From Paenibacillus spongiae (GTDB lineage Bacteria > Bacillota > Bacilli > Paenibacillales > Paenibacillaceae): 64,000 nucleotides of DNA. The stretch covers positions 7,379,501 to 7,443,500 of the forward strand of contig NZ_CP091430.1 in NCBI RefSeq assembly GCF_024734895.1, given 5' to 3'. Below, piece by piece: positions 40,906-49,153 of the stretch; position 1 is the stretch's first letter; each line of letters starts with the position of its first letter. The position numbers were made by a program, and so were the translations under genes. Under the pieces are notes generated by a model. The model saw only the letters and a program-made list of their open reading frames with translations. It had not been told where the DNA came from and did no database searches.

Positions 40906-41900
40906 GGGCTGCCCGCAGCCCGCTTCATCCGCTCGCCATCGACAATGTGAATCGGGATATAGTGCCGCTCCGGCAATGTTGTTCTCCCCTTGAAATATTG
41001 GGCTAATAAATGAACGGACTTCGCGCCCATTTCGCAGGGCTGCTGCACAATAGCTGCCTGGATCTCCCCTTCAGTCAGACCCCGACGAGTCTCCTCTACT
41101 TCATCGAAGCCGAATACGCGCACATCTGTATGACCGGAGGCTCTTATCCCTTCCAGAATGCCCGGTGCATCCAGAGCGCTGAAGCCGACGATGGTTCCAA
41201 TCCGCTTGTGCTCATGCAGCATCGCCTCCGCCTGTTGAGCAGCCTGAATGCGCGAAATATTGGAGGAACGAACATCCATGATTTCGTATCCGGGCGTCAT
41301 GGCGATAACCGATCGGAAGCCCTCCAGCCGATGCCGCTGATTATCTGCGCGCTCACTGCCGATAATGACACCGATTCGGCCGTTTCCGCCTGCACCCTTC
41401 ACGACAAGCTCCCCCATCCGCCTGCCCGCTTCCCGGTTATCCGTTCCTACGTAAGCCAGCCGCCGGCTTCCCGGCTCATCGGCATCCACGGCGATAACGG
41501 GAATTCCTTGCTCCGCCGCTTGGTTAATCAGCCGATCATAATCGGGATCGGATATCCCCTGCAGCACGATCGCATCGGGTCTGGCGGCGATGGATTTCGC
41601 AAGTAATGTCATTTGCTCGGAGGGGTTGATCCGGATCGGCCCCATGTAATCGATCCTCATCCCCAGCTGGCCTGCCGCTTCGCTTGCCCCCTGCTCCACC
41701 ATTCGCCAGAATGGATTATCGAGCTCCTGCGCAATAAGCACCACATGCTTCAAAGTGGCTGCTTCAGCCTTGCCCGGCTCAATCTGCCGAACCAGACGAT
41801 CGATTGCAAGCGTGGAAGAGAAGAACTTAACGAGCACAAGCACATAGCAGCAAACAAGAAGCAGGGCGATCAGCCCCGGCGCCCAGTTTCGTTTTGACAT
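40902..41900 (-). CDS. Membrane-anchored sugar-binding sensor protein (type 1 periplasmic-binding fold)
   Basis: About 332 residues. It starts at the ATG (41900) behind GGGGTG. A membrane segment (about 8-27, with no clear lipobox) anchors it; the rest is a ribose-type binding domain (VVLIAQELDNPFWRMVEQGA, DAIVLQGISDPDYDRLINQA, IPVIAVDADEPGSRRLAYVG, TDNREAGRRMGELV). In line with a sensing role, no transporter permease or ATPase is encoded beside it; a histidine kinase gene overlaps its end. It probably presents a bound pentose or hexose to the kinase. An upstream extension to 42032 runs through a terminator hairpin and is rejected. Confidence 0.9.
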   Translation of the reverse strand: MSKRNWAPGLIALLLVCCYVLVLVKFFSSTLAIDRLVRQIEPGKAEAATLKHVVLIAQELDNPFWRMVEQGASEAAGQLGMRIDYMGPIRINPSEQMTLLAKSIAARPDAIVLQGISDPDYDRLINQAAEQGIPVIAVDADEPGSRRLAYVGTDNREAGRRMGELVVKGAGGNGRIGVIIGSERADNQRHRLEGFRSVIAMTPGYEIMDVRSSNISRIQAAQQAEAMLHEHKRIGTIVGFSALDAPGILEGIRASGHTDVRVFGFDEVEETRRGLTEGEIQAAIVQQPCEMGAKSVHLLAQYFKGRTTLPERHYIPIHIVDGERMKRAAGSP

Positions 41901-42005
41901 GGAACACCCCGTCGTTTCTAAGAAAATGTCAGGTTTAGTATGCGGAAATAAGCGCAGATTATAAGGCTTGACGCTGCCGAAGCAGGCGGAATCGGGAAAA
42001 TAAAA

Positions 42006-42059
42006 GAAAACAGCCTGTCCTTCCGATCCCATGCGGTATCGGACTGACAGGCTGTTTTC
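42006..42059 (-). terminator. Bidirectional terminator after the HxlR gene
   Basis: GAAAACAGCCTGTC and GACAGGCTGTTTTC are exact 14-bp inverted repeats around a loop with further pairing potential (CCGAT/ATCGG). On the minus strand the sequence runs on as TTTTATTTT. Confidence 0.85.
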
Positions 42060-42088
42060 TTTCGCGGGCTTACCCGGATATCGTTCTT

Positions 42089-42451
42089 CTAATGATTGAG
42101 GACATTATCTTCTAAGACGGCAAATTTATCGCCGTAGTGCTTAATAATGTGAGTTTCGCCCCATGCGCATAGGGAATCCAGTATAGATTTCAAGCTCCAT
42201 CCGTATTCGCTTAGCTCATATTCCACTTTCGGCGGGACCTGATTATAGCTGATCCGATTTACGATGCCGTCTTGCTCCAATTCCCTTAATTGCTGGATCA
42301 GCATTTTTTGCGTGATGGCAGGCATAAGACGTTTCAAATCGCTTGTTCTTTTTTTGCCATAGGTTAGATGACAGAGGATGACGCATTTCCATTTACCTCC
42401 AATCACCTCCAGGGTTGCTTCCACGGAAATATTATATTTCTTCTTGACCAC
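42089..42451 (-). CDS. HxlR-family transcriptional regulator
   Basis: 120 residues with the HxlR-type winged helix-turn-helix: VEATLEVIGGKWKCVILCHL (9-28), LKRLMPAITQKMLIQQLREL and the wing VPPKVEYELSEYGWSL. Cys at about 23 and 27 and near 90; some HxlR proteins (YodB, CatR, QorR) sense quinones or electrophiles through such residues. It is divergent from an MFS exporter and an aldo/keto reductase, a common set for detoxification, and probably represses them. No strong ribosome binding site was confirmed. Confidence 0.92.
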   Translation of the reverse strand: MVKKKYNISVEATLEVIGGKWKCVILCHLTYGKKRTSDLKRLMPAITQKMLIQQLRELEQDGIVNRISYNQVPPKVEYELSEYGWSLKSILDSLCAWGETHIIKHYGDKFAVLEDNVLNH

Positions 42452-42505
42452 GGCCTAGTCCCCCTAATCAAAATAATAGAATGCTGCCGCCAATTGTTCC
42501 TTTTT

Positions 42506-42534
42506 AGTACCTATATCACTTTTAAGTACGTACT
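42506..42534. promoter_or_regulatory. Possible HxlR operator with AGTAC motifs
   Basis: AGTAC at 42506-42510 and a perfect 10-bp palindrome AGTACGTACT at 42525-42534 lie between the divergent HxlR and MFS genes. HxlR-family operators often have ACT/AGT-type half-sites. Binding is inferred. Confidence 0.5.
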
Positions 42535-42604
42535 GGTCACGACGATATTAACCACTCATAATAACACTTGCCGCCAACGATGTCATATGAAAGGAGTCGA
42601 GTAC

Positions 42605-43828
42605 ATGTCATTCGGTCATAAGAGAAGTACGTTAGCGCTCCTTGCGCTAGCGATAAGTGCTTTTGCGATTGGGACTACCGAATTCATTAGCGTAGGGCTT
42701 CTCCCCCTTATTTCTGAGGACCTGAATATAGCGGTAACTACGTCCGCATTAACCGTTTCGTTATATGCTTTGGGAGTAACCCTGGGAGCTCCCGTATTAA
42801 CGTCTTTAACGATTACGTTGCCTCGCAAGACACTATTGTTTTGGGTTATGATTGTTTTTATAGCGGGCAACAGTCTGGCCGCAGCTGCGAACGGGATTGG
42901 CGTTCTGCTGGCAGCCCGCGTCATCTCCGCGCTATCGCACGGCGTATTCATGTCGATTGGCTCTACGATCGCGGCCGACCTCGTACCCGAGAACCGCAGA
43001 GCCAGCGCAATTGCAATCATGTTCTCGGGGCTGACGGTGGCCACCGTTACAGGAGTACCCTTGGGTACATGGATCGGACAGCAGTGGGGGTGGAGAGCTG
43101 CCTTTATCGGAATCGTTGCGATCGGCCTGGCAGCCTTCATTGCCAATTTGATCTTGATCCCTTCCGATTTGCGCAGAGGAACCAAGACGCCCCTTCGTCA
43201 TCAGATGAAGCTGGTTACGAATGGGCGGTTGCTGCTTGCCTTCGCCATTACCGCCATCGGGTACGGAGGCACCTTTGTCGTCTTCACTTATTTATCCCCT
43301 CTGCTGCGCGATATAACCGGATTTAGAGAACCTGCAGCGGCAATCATTCTGCTTGTCTACGGAGTGGCCATAGCCATCGGCAATGTAATTGGAGGAAAAG
43401 CTGCCAACCGCAAGCCTCTGTCTGCCTTGTTCTATATGTTTATCGTACAAGCCGTCGTGCTCCTTATTCTGACGTTCACCATCCCGTACAAAATCGCCGG
43501 ATTGATTACTATTTTCTTTATGGGCTTGTTTGCATTCATGAATGTACCGGGATTGCAAGTGTATGTGGTTATGCTGGCCGAGCGTTATGCGCCCAAATCA
43601 TTAGATGTAGCTTCTGCCGTCAATATTGCGGCGTTTAATGCCGGGATTGCGATCGGGGCATACTTGGGTGGGATTGTGACAGACTCGATTGGTCTAATTC
43701 ATACTCCATGGGTGGGGTCACTGATGGTTGCTGGTGCCGTCATTTTAACCGGTTGGGCACGTTCGTTGAAACGAAAAGACGAAGCGAAAAGCAGGTGCGT
43801 GTCTGCTTCTTGTTTAGAGGTTTATTGA
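42605..43828 (+). CDS. MFS transporter, DHA1 (AraJ/YdhP-like) family
   Basis: 407 residues with 12 membrane helices. The first helix IGTTEFISVGLLPLISEDL is diagnostic of the AraJ/YdhP/CmlA-type exporters, followed by VSLYALGVTLGAPVLTSLT, SALSHGVFMSIGSTIAADLV and TVTGVPLGTWIGQQWGWRAAF. AAGGAG precedes the ATG at 42605; the open frame extends further upstream but covers the divergent promoter region. Probably a drug or metabolite exporter controlled by the divergent HxlR regulator. A GAA trinucleotide run lies at the 3' end (43827-43842). Confidence 0.93.
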   Translation: MSFGHKRSTLALLALAISAFAIGTTEFISVGLLPLISEDLNIAVTTSALTVSLYALGVTLGAPVLTSLTITLPRKTLLFWVMIVFIAGNSLAAAANGIGVLLAARVISALSHGVFMSIGSTIAADLVPENRRASAIAIMFSGLTVATVTGVPLGTWIGQQWGWRAAFIGIVAIGLAAFIANLILIPSDLRRGTKTPLRHQMKLVTNGRLLLAFAITAIGYGGTFVVFTYLSPLLRDITGFREPAAAIILLVYGVAIAIGNVIGGKAANRKPLSALFYMFIVQAVVLLILTFTIPYKIAGLITIFFMGLFAFMNVPGLQVYVVMLAERYAPKSLDVASAVNIAAFNAGIAIGAYLGGIVTDSIGLIHTPWVGSLMVAGAVILTGWARSLKRKDEAKSRCVSASCLEVY

Positions 43829-43890
43829 AGAAGAAGAAGAAGTAGTAATAGAGGTTACAAACAAAAATCAATATTCAGGAGGTTTCTACG

Positions 43891-44736
43891 ATGATCGCGA
43901 AGCATATCCAAGATACGACGACGCTGCATAACGGGGTTCGGATGCCTTGGCTCGGACTCGGCGTGTGGAAAGTAGAAGAAGGCGCAGGGCTGGTCGATGC
44001 CGTGAAGGCCGCCGTCAAGCAAGGCTACCGCAGTATCGATACCGCGGCTGTGTACGGCAATGAGAAGAGCGTCGGACAAGCGATCCGGGAAGTCATAGCC
44101 GAGACGGGTATTGCCCGAGAGGACCTATTCATTACCTCCAAGGTGTGGAACAGCGATCAAGGCTACGAATCCACGCTTGCTGCTTACGAGACAAGCTTGA
44201 ATAAGCTGGGGCTGGACTATCTGGATTTATATCTCGTTCACTGGCCTGTCAAAGGGAAGTATGAGGAAACCTGGAGGGCGCTTGAGACGCTGTATAACGA
44301 GAAGCGAGTCAAGGCTATTGGGGTCAGCAACTTCCACGTCCATCATTTCGAGACGTTATTGAAGAACGCTACGATTAAACCGATGGTGAACCAAGTGGAA
44401 TTCCATCCGCAATTAGCGCAGCAGGAATTGCTGAACTATTGCAAGGAACAGAATATTCAGATGGAAGCCTGGTCTCCGTTAGCGCAAGGCCAGCTGCTTA
44501 ACGATCCTATCCTGCAGGAAATCGCCGATAAATACGGCAAAACCACCGCCCAGGTTATTCTGCGCTGGGACCTGCAGCATGGCGTTATAACCATTCCTAA
44601 GTCTGTGAACGAACAGCGCATTATCGAGAATGCGTCCCTGTTCGACTTTGAGCTTTCTCAAGAAGATGTCGCGCGGATCGATGGCCTGAACCAGAATCTC
44701 CGTGTCGGTCCGGATCCTGACAATTTTAATTTCTAA
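43891..44736 (+). CDS. Aldo/keto reductase
   Basis: 281 residues, a cytoplasmic NADPH-dependent TIM-barrel reductase of aldehydes and dicarbonyls. The catalytic tetrad is complete: Asp50, Tyr55, Lys84 and His117 (in SIDTAAVYGN, ITSKVWNSD and LYLVHWPV). The C-terminal IPKSVNEQRIIEN binds the cofactor. Size and motifs fit the YvgN/YtbE (AKR5G) group that reduces methylglyoxal and similar compounds. AGGAGG lies eight bases before the ATG. It probably shares a transcript with the exporter 62 bp upstream; together with HxlR this points to reactive-carbonyl or quinone defence. Confidence 0.95.
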   Translation: MIAKHIQDTTTLHNGVRMPWLGLGVWKVEEGAGLVDAVKAAVKQGYRSIDTAAVYGNEKSVGQAIREVIAETGIAREDLFITSKVWNSDQGYESTLAAYETSLNKLGLDYLDLYLVHWPVKGKYEETWRALETLYNEKRVKAIGVSNFHVHHFETLLKNATIKPMVNQVEFHPQLAQQELLNYCKEQNIQMEAWSPLAQGQLLNDPILQEIADKYGKTTAQVILRWDLQHGVITIPKSVNEQRIIENASLFDFELSQEDVARIDGLNQNLRVGPDPDNFNF

Positions 44737-44758
44737 TCGCCTGCCTGCTAAAAATAAT

Positions 44759-44794
44759 GGCGCCATTCCTTTCATCTGCGAAAGGGATGGCGCC
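44759..44794. terminator. Hairpin terminator between aldo/keto reductase and adenine deaminase genes
   Basis: GGCGCCATTCCTTTC pairs with GAAAGGGATGGCGCC over 15 bp (one mismatch), with a six-base loop. TTCTTGTCTT follows on the plus strand and ATTATTTTT on the minus strand, so it can serve the two convergent genes. Confidence 0.82.
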
Positions 44795-44819
44795 TTCTTG
44801 TCTTTCATGGCCAGCTTAT

Positions 44820-46613
44820 TTAGAGTAACTCCACATCGATCAGCTTGAAAGCCGTAACATCTACCAGACCCCGGTTGGAGATGCGAATCTCCGGGATAAC
44901 CGGCAGCGCGATCAAGGAGAAGGTCATGAACGGGGCATTCAGCATGCAGCCGATCCGCTTCCATGCTTGATCGAGCTGCTTCACCTCCTCGACGACCTCA
45001 AGCAAGGACTTGTCCGACATAAGGCCGGCAATGGTCAGCGGTACTTGGGCCAGCACTTTGCCGTTCTCGACGACGATCGTGCCTCCCCCGATCCGGATCA
45101 GCTCATTGGCTGCCAAGGCCATATCCTGCTCGTCGATTCCCATCACAAGGAGATTATGACTGTCATGCGCCACCGTTGAGGCCACCGCACCGGTCTTCAG
45201 TTGAAACCCATGCGCAAACGCCAGTGAAATTTGGCCTGTCCCATGATGCCGTTCGATACAGGCCAGACGGACAATGTCTTGGCCCGGATCCGGCAGGATG
45301 ATTCCATCTTTCACATCGAGCTCGGCCGTTATCTTCTCCGTACGGGCGCTGTTCTCGATCGCGCGAATGACGTTCACCTGCGTCTTCTCCCGCTGGCCGC
45401 GGCTTGGCAGCTTGAAGTCCTCCGCCGTAAGCGCACGCTTCACATTCATGGAGCTGCGAATATGCTCAGGATAGACGAAGGCCGGAAAATCAACGCAGTA
45501 CGCACCTTTGTCGAAGATAACCCGGCCGTCGGTAATGACCGTGGAAGGCTCGACCTTCGTCAGATCGTCGATCAGGAGAATGTCCGCATATTTGCCGGGT
45601 GTAATGCTGCCCAGATCATGCTCCAGCTTGAAGTAGCGTGCGACGTTGATCGTTGCCATCTGTATCGCGGTGACAGGGTCGACCCCTTCTTCGATCGCGC
45701 GGCGGACGACATGGTTAATATGCCCTTTCTCGACCAGTGTCTGCGGATTCACATCATCGGTTACGAGGGAGATATTAGCCGTGTTGACCTTATCCTCCGT
45801 AACGATCTTAATAACCTCTTTCACATCATGCCAAGCCGAGCCTTCCCGAATCATCAGGTGCATCCCCATGCGAACCTTGTGAAGGCCTTGCTCCCGGGTA
45901 ATCGTCTCATGATCGGACGTCACGCCAGACGCCATATAAGCCTGCAGCATGCGATCGTCTTCGCTTGGAAAATGCCCCGTGACCGTCTTGCCATGCTTGA
46001 TCGTCTCTGCGATCTCCCCGCGCATCTTCGGATCGCCGTACACGACGCCAGGGAAATTCATGACCTCGCCCAGTCCTACGACATTGTCCCATTCCATTCC
46101 TTCTTTAATATCGTCTACGGTTAAGCTTGCGCCCGCATCCTCCAGATCGTCGGTCGCCGGCACGCAGGAAGGATAGGTCGTGAATACTTTGAGCGGCAGC
46201 TGCTGCCCCTCATCATGCATGAGCCTGACGCCTTCAGCGCCGAACACGTTCGCGATTTCATGCGGATCCATGAATATTCCGGTCGTTCCTTTGGCTAACG
46301 CCGCTTTCGAGAATTCGGTAACGGACAGCATCGTGCTCTCCACATGCATATGGCCGTCCAGCAGCCCGGGTGAAACGTACCTTCCCGCCGCATCGATTAC
46401 GACCGTCCGGTCCCCAATGGTATGGTTCGCTTGCCCGACATAGGCAATCCGGCCGGCCGCAATGGCCACATCCGTCTTCTCAAGCAATTCGCCCGTATGG
46501 ACGTTGACCAAGGTTCCATTCCGGATAACGATGTCTGCATGGGTCTCCCCCAGCGCGACTTTGGACAGTACGCTGCTCGCATCAATTAACTTGTGTCTTG
46601 TAAGCTGTGTCAT
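44820..46613 (-). CDS. ade: Adenine deaminase
   Basis: 597 residues, the normal length for bacterial AdeC. It hydrolyses adenine to hypoxanthine and ammonia. Amidohydrolase motifs: DGHMHVESTML (metal-binding His-x-His, about 85-92), MDPHEIANVFG, GHFPSEDDRML, SDHETITREQG, and ISLVTDDVNPQTL. The C-terminal AdeC-specific half holds AFAHGFQLKTGAVASTVAHDSHN, an insertion with a further His/Asp set. AAAGGAG lies upstream of the ATG. It is transcribed alone. It could use adenine made by the nucleoside hydrolases at the start of the window, but no shared control site was seen. Confidence 0.96.
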   Translation of the reverse strand: MTQLTRHKLIDASSVLSKVALGETHADIVIRNGTLVNVHTGELLEKTDVAIAAGRIAYVGQANHTIGDRTVVIDAAGRYVSPGLLDGHMHVESTMLSVTEFSKAALAKGTTGIFMDPHEIANVFGAEGVRLMHDEGQQLPLKVFTTYPSCVPATDDLEDAGASLTVDDIKEGMEWDNVVGLGEVMNFPGVVYGDPKMRGEIAETIKHGKTVTGHFPSEDDRMLQAYMASGVTSDHETITREQGLHKVRMGMHLMIREGSAWHDVKEVIKIVTEDKVNTANISLVTDDVNPQTLVEKGHINHVVRRAIEEGVDPVTAIQMATINVARYFKLEHDLGSITPGKYADILLIDDLTKVEPSTVITDGRVIFDKGAYCVDFPAFVYPEHIRSSMNVKRALTAEDFKLPSRGQREKTQVNVIRAIENSARTEKITAELDVKDGIILPDPGQDIVRLACIERHHGTGQISLAFAHGFQLKTGAVASTVAHDSHNLLVMGIDEQDMALAANELIRIGGGTIVVENGKVLAQVPLTIAGLMSDKSLLEVVEEVKQLDQAWKRIGCMLNAPFMTFSLIALPVIPEIRISNRGLVDVTAFKLIDVELL

Positions 46614-46674
46614 ATGTCTGATGCTCCTTTATGAATTCTCATGGCTTCAACCCTAATTTTCACGATAGTAGCAC

Positions 46675-46690
46675 ACTTGAACGGTCAAGT
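46675..46690. promoter_or_regulatory. Palindrome upstream of the adenine deaminase gene
   Basis: ACTTGA-ACGG-TCAAGT is a perfect 6-4-6 dyad 62 bp before the start codon. It does not resemble a purine-repressor box and no riboswitch fold was noticed. A regulator site is possible. Confidence 0.35.
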
Positions 46691-46753
46691 AAACGAATCC
46701 TTCTGTCAGCCAAGCGAATGCGGTGATGGTTTTGAATATGGCTTTGTAATCCC

Positions 46754-46819
46754 GTATTTTATACAACACTGGACAGGCAAAAACACTGGTGATGCGGATA
46801 TTGTTGCACATTCTACAAA
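46754..46819 (-). repeat. Short intergenic element, second clear copy
   Basis: On the minus strand from TTGTAGAATGTGCAACAATA to GTTGTATAAAATAC, this aligns without gaps to 32391-32450 and flanks (48 of 65 identical by hand count), including the shared TTTTGCC-GTCCAG core. A further partial copy, TTGCACATTGTACAACAATA, occurs near 47493-47512. Confidence 0.68.
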
Positions 46820-46950
46820 AACTCCCCTTAAATAGCGGTTAATCCATGATTTCATAACCACTTTACTGTTTGATTATCCATAAAATAGAAAAATCCGCCT
46901 ATTTGGGTAGCGATTGTCCCCCTTCAAACAACCGACAAATGATGAAGTGA

Positions 46951-47333
46951 GCGGATCTGATGTCCGGATGGTTCGTCCCTATCAGGTGTTTGTCACAGAT
47001 AACGGATTTCATGTCCGTGTACCGTATAATGTAGGTGGGCTGGACTTGTAACGGACACCAGAGACGTTATTGTTGAATGCCAAGCCGAATTGAAGAGGTT
47101 GCGGACACCAAAGACGTTATTCATGCGATTATCGGAGCGAATGCGGCCATTTGGTGCGAATAGCGGATCTGATGTCCGGATGGTTCGTCCCTATCAGGTG
47201 TTTGTCACAGATAACGGATTCCATGTCCGTATACCGTGGAATGAAGGTGGGATGGACTTCTAACGGACATCGGATGCGCTACTATTGAATACCGAGCCGA
47301 AATGGAGAGGCAGCGGACACCAGAGACGTTAGT
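46951..47333. repeat. Tandem duplication of a ~171-bp sequence, period 212 bp
   Basis: Copy A (46951-47121) and copy B (47163-47333) both begin GCGGATCTGATGTCCGGATG and are identical for the first 58 bp, then differ at scattered positions. Each copy contains shorter recurring pieces of the form GCGGA-(N)-TGTCCG and GGACACCAGAGACGTTA. No open frame of note and no transposase remains. Together with the elements at 46754 and 47493 this fills most of 46614-47865. Confidence 0.82.
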
Positions 47334-47662
47334 AATCGGAGGAATTATATCAAATACAGACCTATTGACTAGGCACAAAAGGGTAGAAGACTATTTAGCG
47401 AACAACCTAGCCTTCCGTAATTCCATTATCTGGTTAATCAACAGGCCTGTACAAAATAATTCGCCCAATGGGGGCTAAAGGATGAAGTCAGGTTGCACAT
47501 TGTACAACAATATCAACATCTGCAGCGATTCTATGTCTAAAAAAACAGAAAGGGAGTCCCGTATCCGCATCAAGCGTACGATTAAAAAGATAGCAGCTAG
47601 ACATTCGGGCTTCTGCAGCGATCGTATGGACTTCTGCCTGTGCAGGAGTCTGTGTTTGGCCC

Positions 47663-47800
47663 AACAACCATGAAGAACCGCAGATGCGGCTAACATCTAC
47701 GGTTCGGGTATATGCCGCTTGAAGAGCGGCAGGCTATCGGGCAGTCAGTCGATCGAGAAATAGACCGGTTCCTTGTCCAAGGCGGTCTATTTCTTTTTTT
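47663..47800 (+). terminator. Orphan stem-loops ending in a strong terminator
   Basis: GAAATAGACCG and CGGTCTATTTC (47757-47793) form an 11-bp perfect stem followed by seven T residues on the plus strand. Upstream lie two more hairpins, AACCG...CGGTT (around 47673-47703) and GCCGCTTGAAGAGCGGC (47714-47730). No plus-strand gene precedes them for about 3 kb. Either a small RNA ends here or these are remains of a lost gene. Confidence 0.55.
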
Positions 47801-47865
47801 GTTGGCTAGTGTAATGACGAGAGTCTCAGTCAGCGAAATCAGCGCGCCTCAACAGATAGGACGAT

Positions 47866-48882
47866 CTATTCCGTTATCGACCTGGCCGCAGCATCCAATG
47901 CCTGGATCACCTTATCGCACCACGCGTCGAACTCTTTATCCTCTGTCTGATGCTCGGGATGGGCCAGAATGTAGGCAACCGTCTGCTTGATCCCTTGGTC
48001 CAGACGGGTAGTTGCTACAAACTCGGGCACGAGTCTCTTCAGCTTGGCATTATCGAAGACGACGGAGTTCGCCTTATCCCCCAGCAATCCGCCCCTGTAA
48101 TCCACTTTGCTGCATGCCGCCAGAAATTCGGATGAAACATGCACGGCATTGAGCTTAACGCCAAGCGCATCGGCAATGATCTCGTAAATTTGATTCCACG
48201 TCACCGACTCATCGGACGTGATATGTACGGACTCGCCGATCGCATGAATATTGCCCATCAGACCGATAAATCCTTTGGCAAAATCGCTATTGTGCGTCAT
48301 CGTCCACAGGGATGTGCCGTCGCCGTGAATGATCACCGGCTTGTTCGCCAGCATACGCCTGGCCACCTGCCAGCTCCCCCTGCCTCCGTGTACGCCAAGC
48401 GGAATGGAACGTTCGTCATACGTATGGCTCGGCCTCACGATCGTAATCGGAAAACCGTGCTCACGGTACTGCTTCATGAGATAATCTTCACATGCGATCT
48501 TGTTTCGGGAATACTGCCAATACGGATTCGATAAAGGCGTTCCTTCCGTAATCCGATAATCGGACAGCGGCGTCTGGTACGCCGAAGCAGAGCTAATAAA
48601 CATAAATTGTTTCGTCTTATCCTTAAACAAGCGATAATCTCTCTCGAGCTGTGCCGGTTCGAATGCGATGAAATCCGCTACGACATCGAACGCCAGGTTC
48701 TCGATCAGCTCGGCTACATGGGCTTCATCATTAATATCCGCTTGAATCAGGTTCACGCCCGTTGGCAGAGCCGCGTTTCGATTTCCCCGATTCAACAGGT
48801 AGAGCTCGCATCCTTGTTCGACCAATTGCTTCGTGATTGCAGAACTAATCGTTCCCGTTCCTCCAATAAACAGCGCCTTCAT
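47866..48882 (-). CDS. NAD-dependent epimerase/dehydratase family protein
   Basis: 338 residues, an extended short-chain dehydrogenase. The Rossmann motif GGTGTISSA lies at residues 7-15, the Ser of the active site in FISSASAYQ and the catalytic YxxxK in YSRNK (about 125-129). Absence of a typical sugar-nucleotide sequence context leaves the substrate open; family members include sugar epimerases and reductases. GGAGG precedes the ATG. It appears to be a single gene; the 270 bp upstream to the YdeI-like gene contain only that gene's terminator. Confidence 0.87.
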   Translation of the reverse strand: MKALFIGGTGTISSAITKQLVEQGCELYLLNRGNRNAALPTGVNLIQADINDEAHVAELIENLAFDVVADFIAFEPAQLERDYRLFKDKTKQFMFISSASAYQTPLSDYRITEGTPLSNPYWQYSRNKIACEDYLMKQYREHGFPITIVRPSHTYDERSIPLGVHGGRGSWQVARRMLANKPVIIHGDGTSLWTMTHNSDFAKGFIGLMGNIHAIGESVHITSDESVTWNQIYEIIADALGVKLNAVHVSSEFLAACSKVDYRGGLLGDKANSVVFDNAKLKRLVPEFVATTRLDQGIKQTVAYILAHPEHQTEDKEFDAWCDKVIQALDAAARSITE

Positions 48883-49115
48883 AGTCCACCTCCGCTAATA
48901 TCGTGCCGACAATCCATTCATGATTGCAAAGCCATACTTTGTGTTTATTCGCCATTCTTATCCCAATACCTCCACTGAATTACCATTCTGTGGAGAGCTC
49001 GAACCATCGAGCCAAGAAGTAACGGCTATCGCCGTCCCCCGCTGCGAAGTAAGTTTCCGCCCCAATGGACATTGGACAGTATAGCAGCGGCGTACAGCGT
49101 ATACACACAAAAAAA

Positions 49116-49136
49116 CTCCGCCCCTAAGGGACGAAG
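49116..49136 (-). terminator. Terminator of the YdeI-like gene
   Basis: On the minus strand CTTCGTCCC and GGGGCGGAG pair (with G-U pairs) around a three-base loop and are followed by seven T residues. It lies about 20 bp after the stop codon. Confidence 0.8.
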
Positions 49137-49153
49137 CTTCAACTTTAAACAAG

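Noticed and set aside
46614..46750. Purine riboswitch before the adenine deaminase gene
   Set aside because: No three-way junction with the conserved purine-riboswitch loops could be recognised; only a short palindrome is present.
46951..47333. Insertion sequence or transposon
   Set aside because: No transposase frame, no terminal inverted repeats bounding the duplication; only tandem non-coding copies are seen.
47475..47696. 73-residue minus-strand open frame in the repeat-rich stretch
   Set aside because: No ribosome binding site and overlap with repeat-element fragments; composition unlike neighbouring genes.
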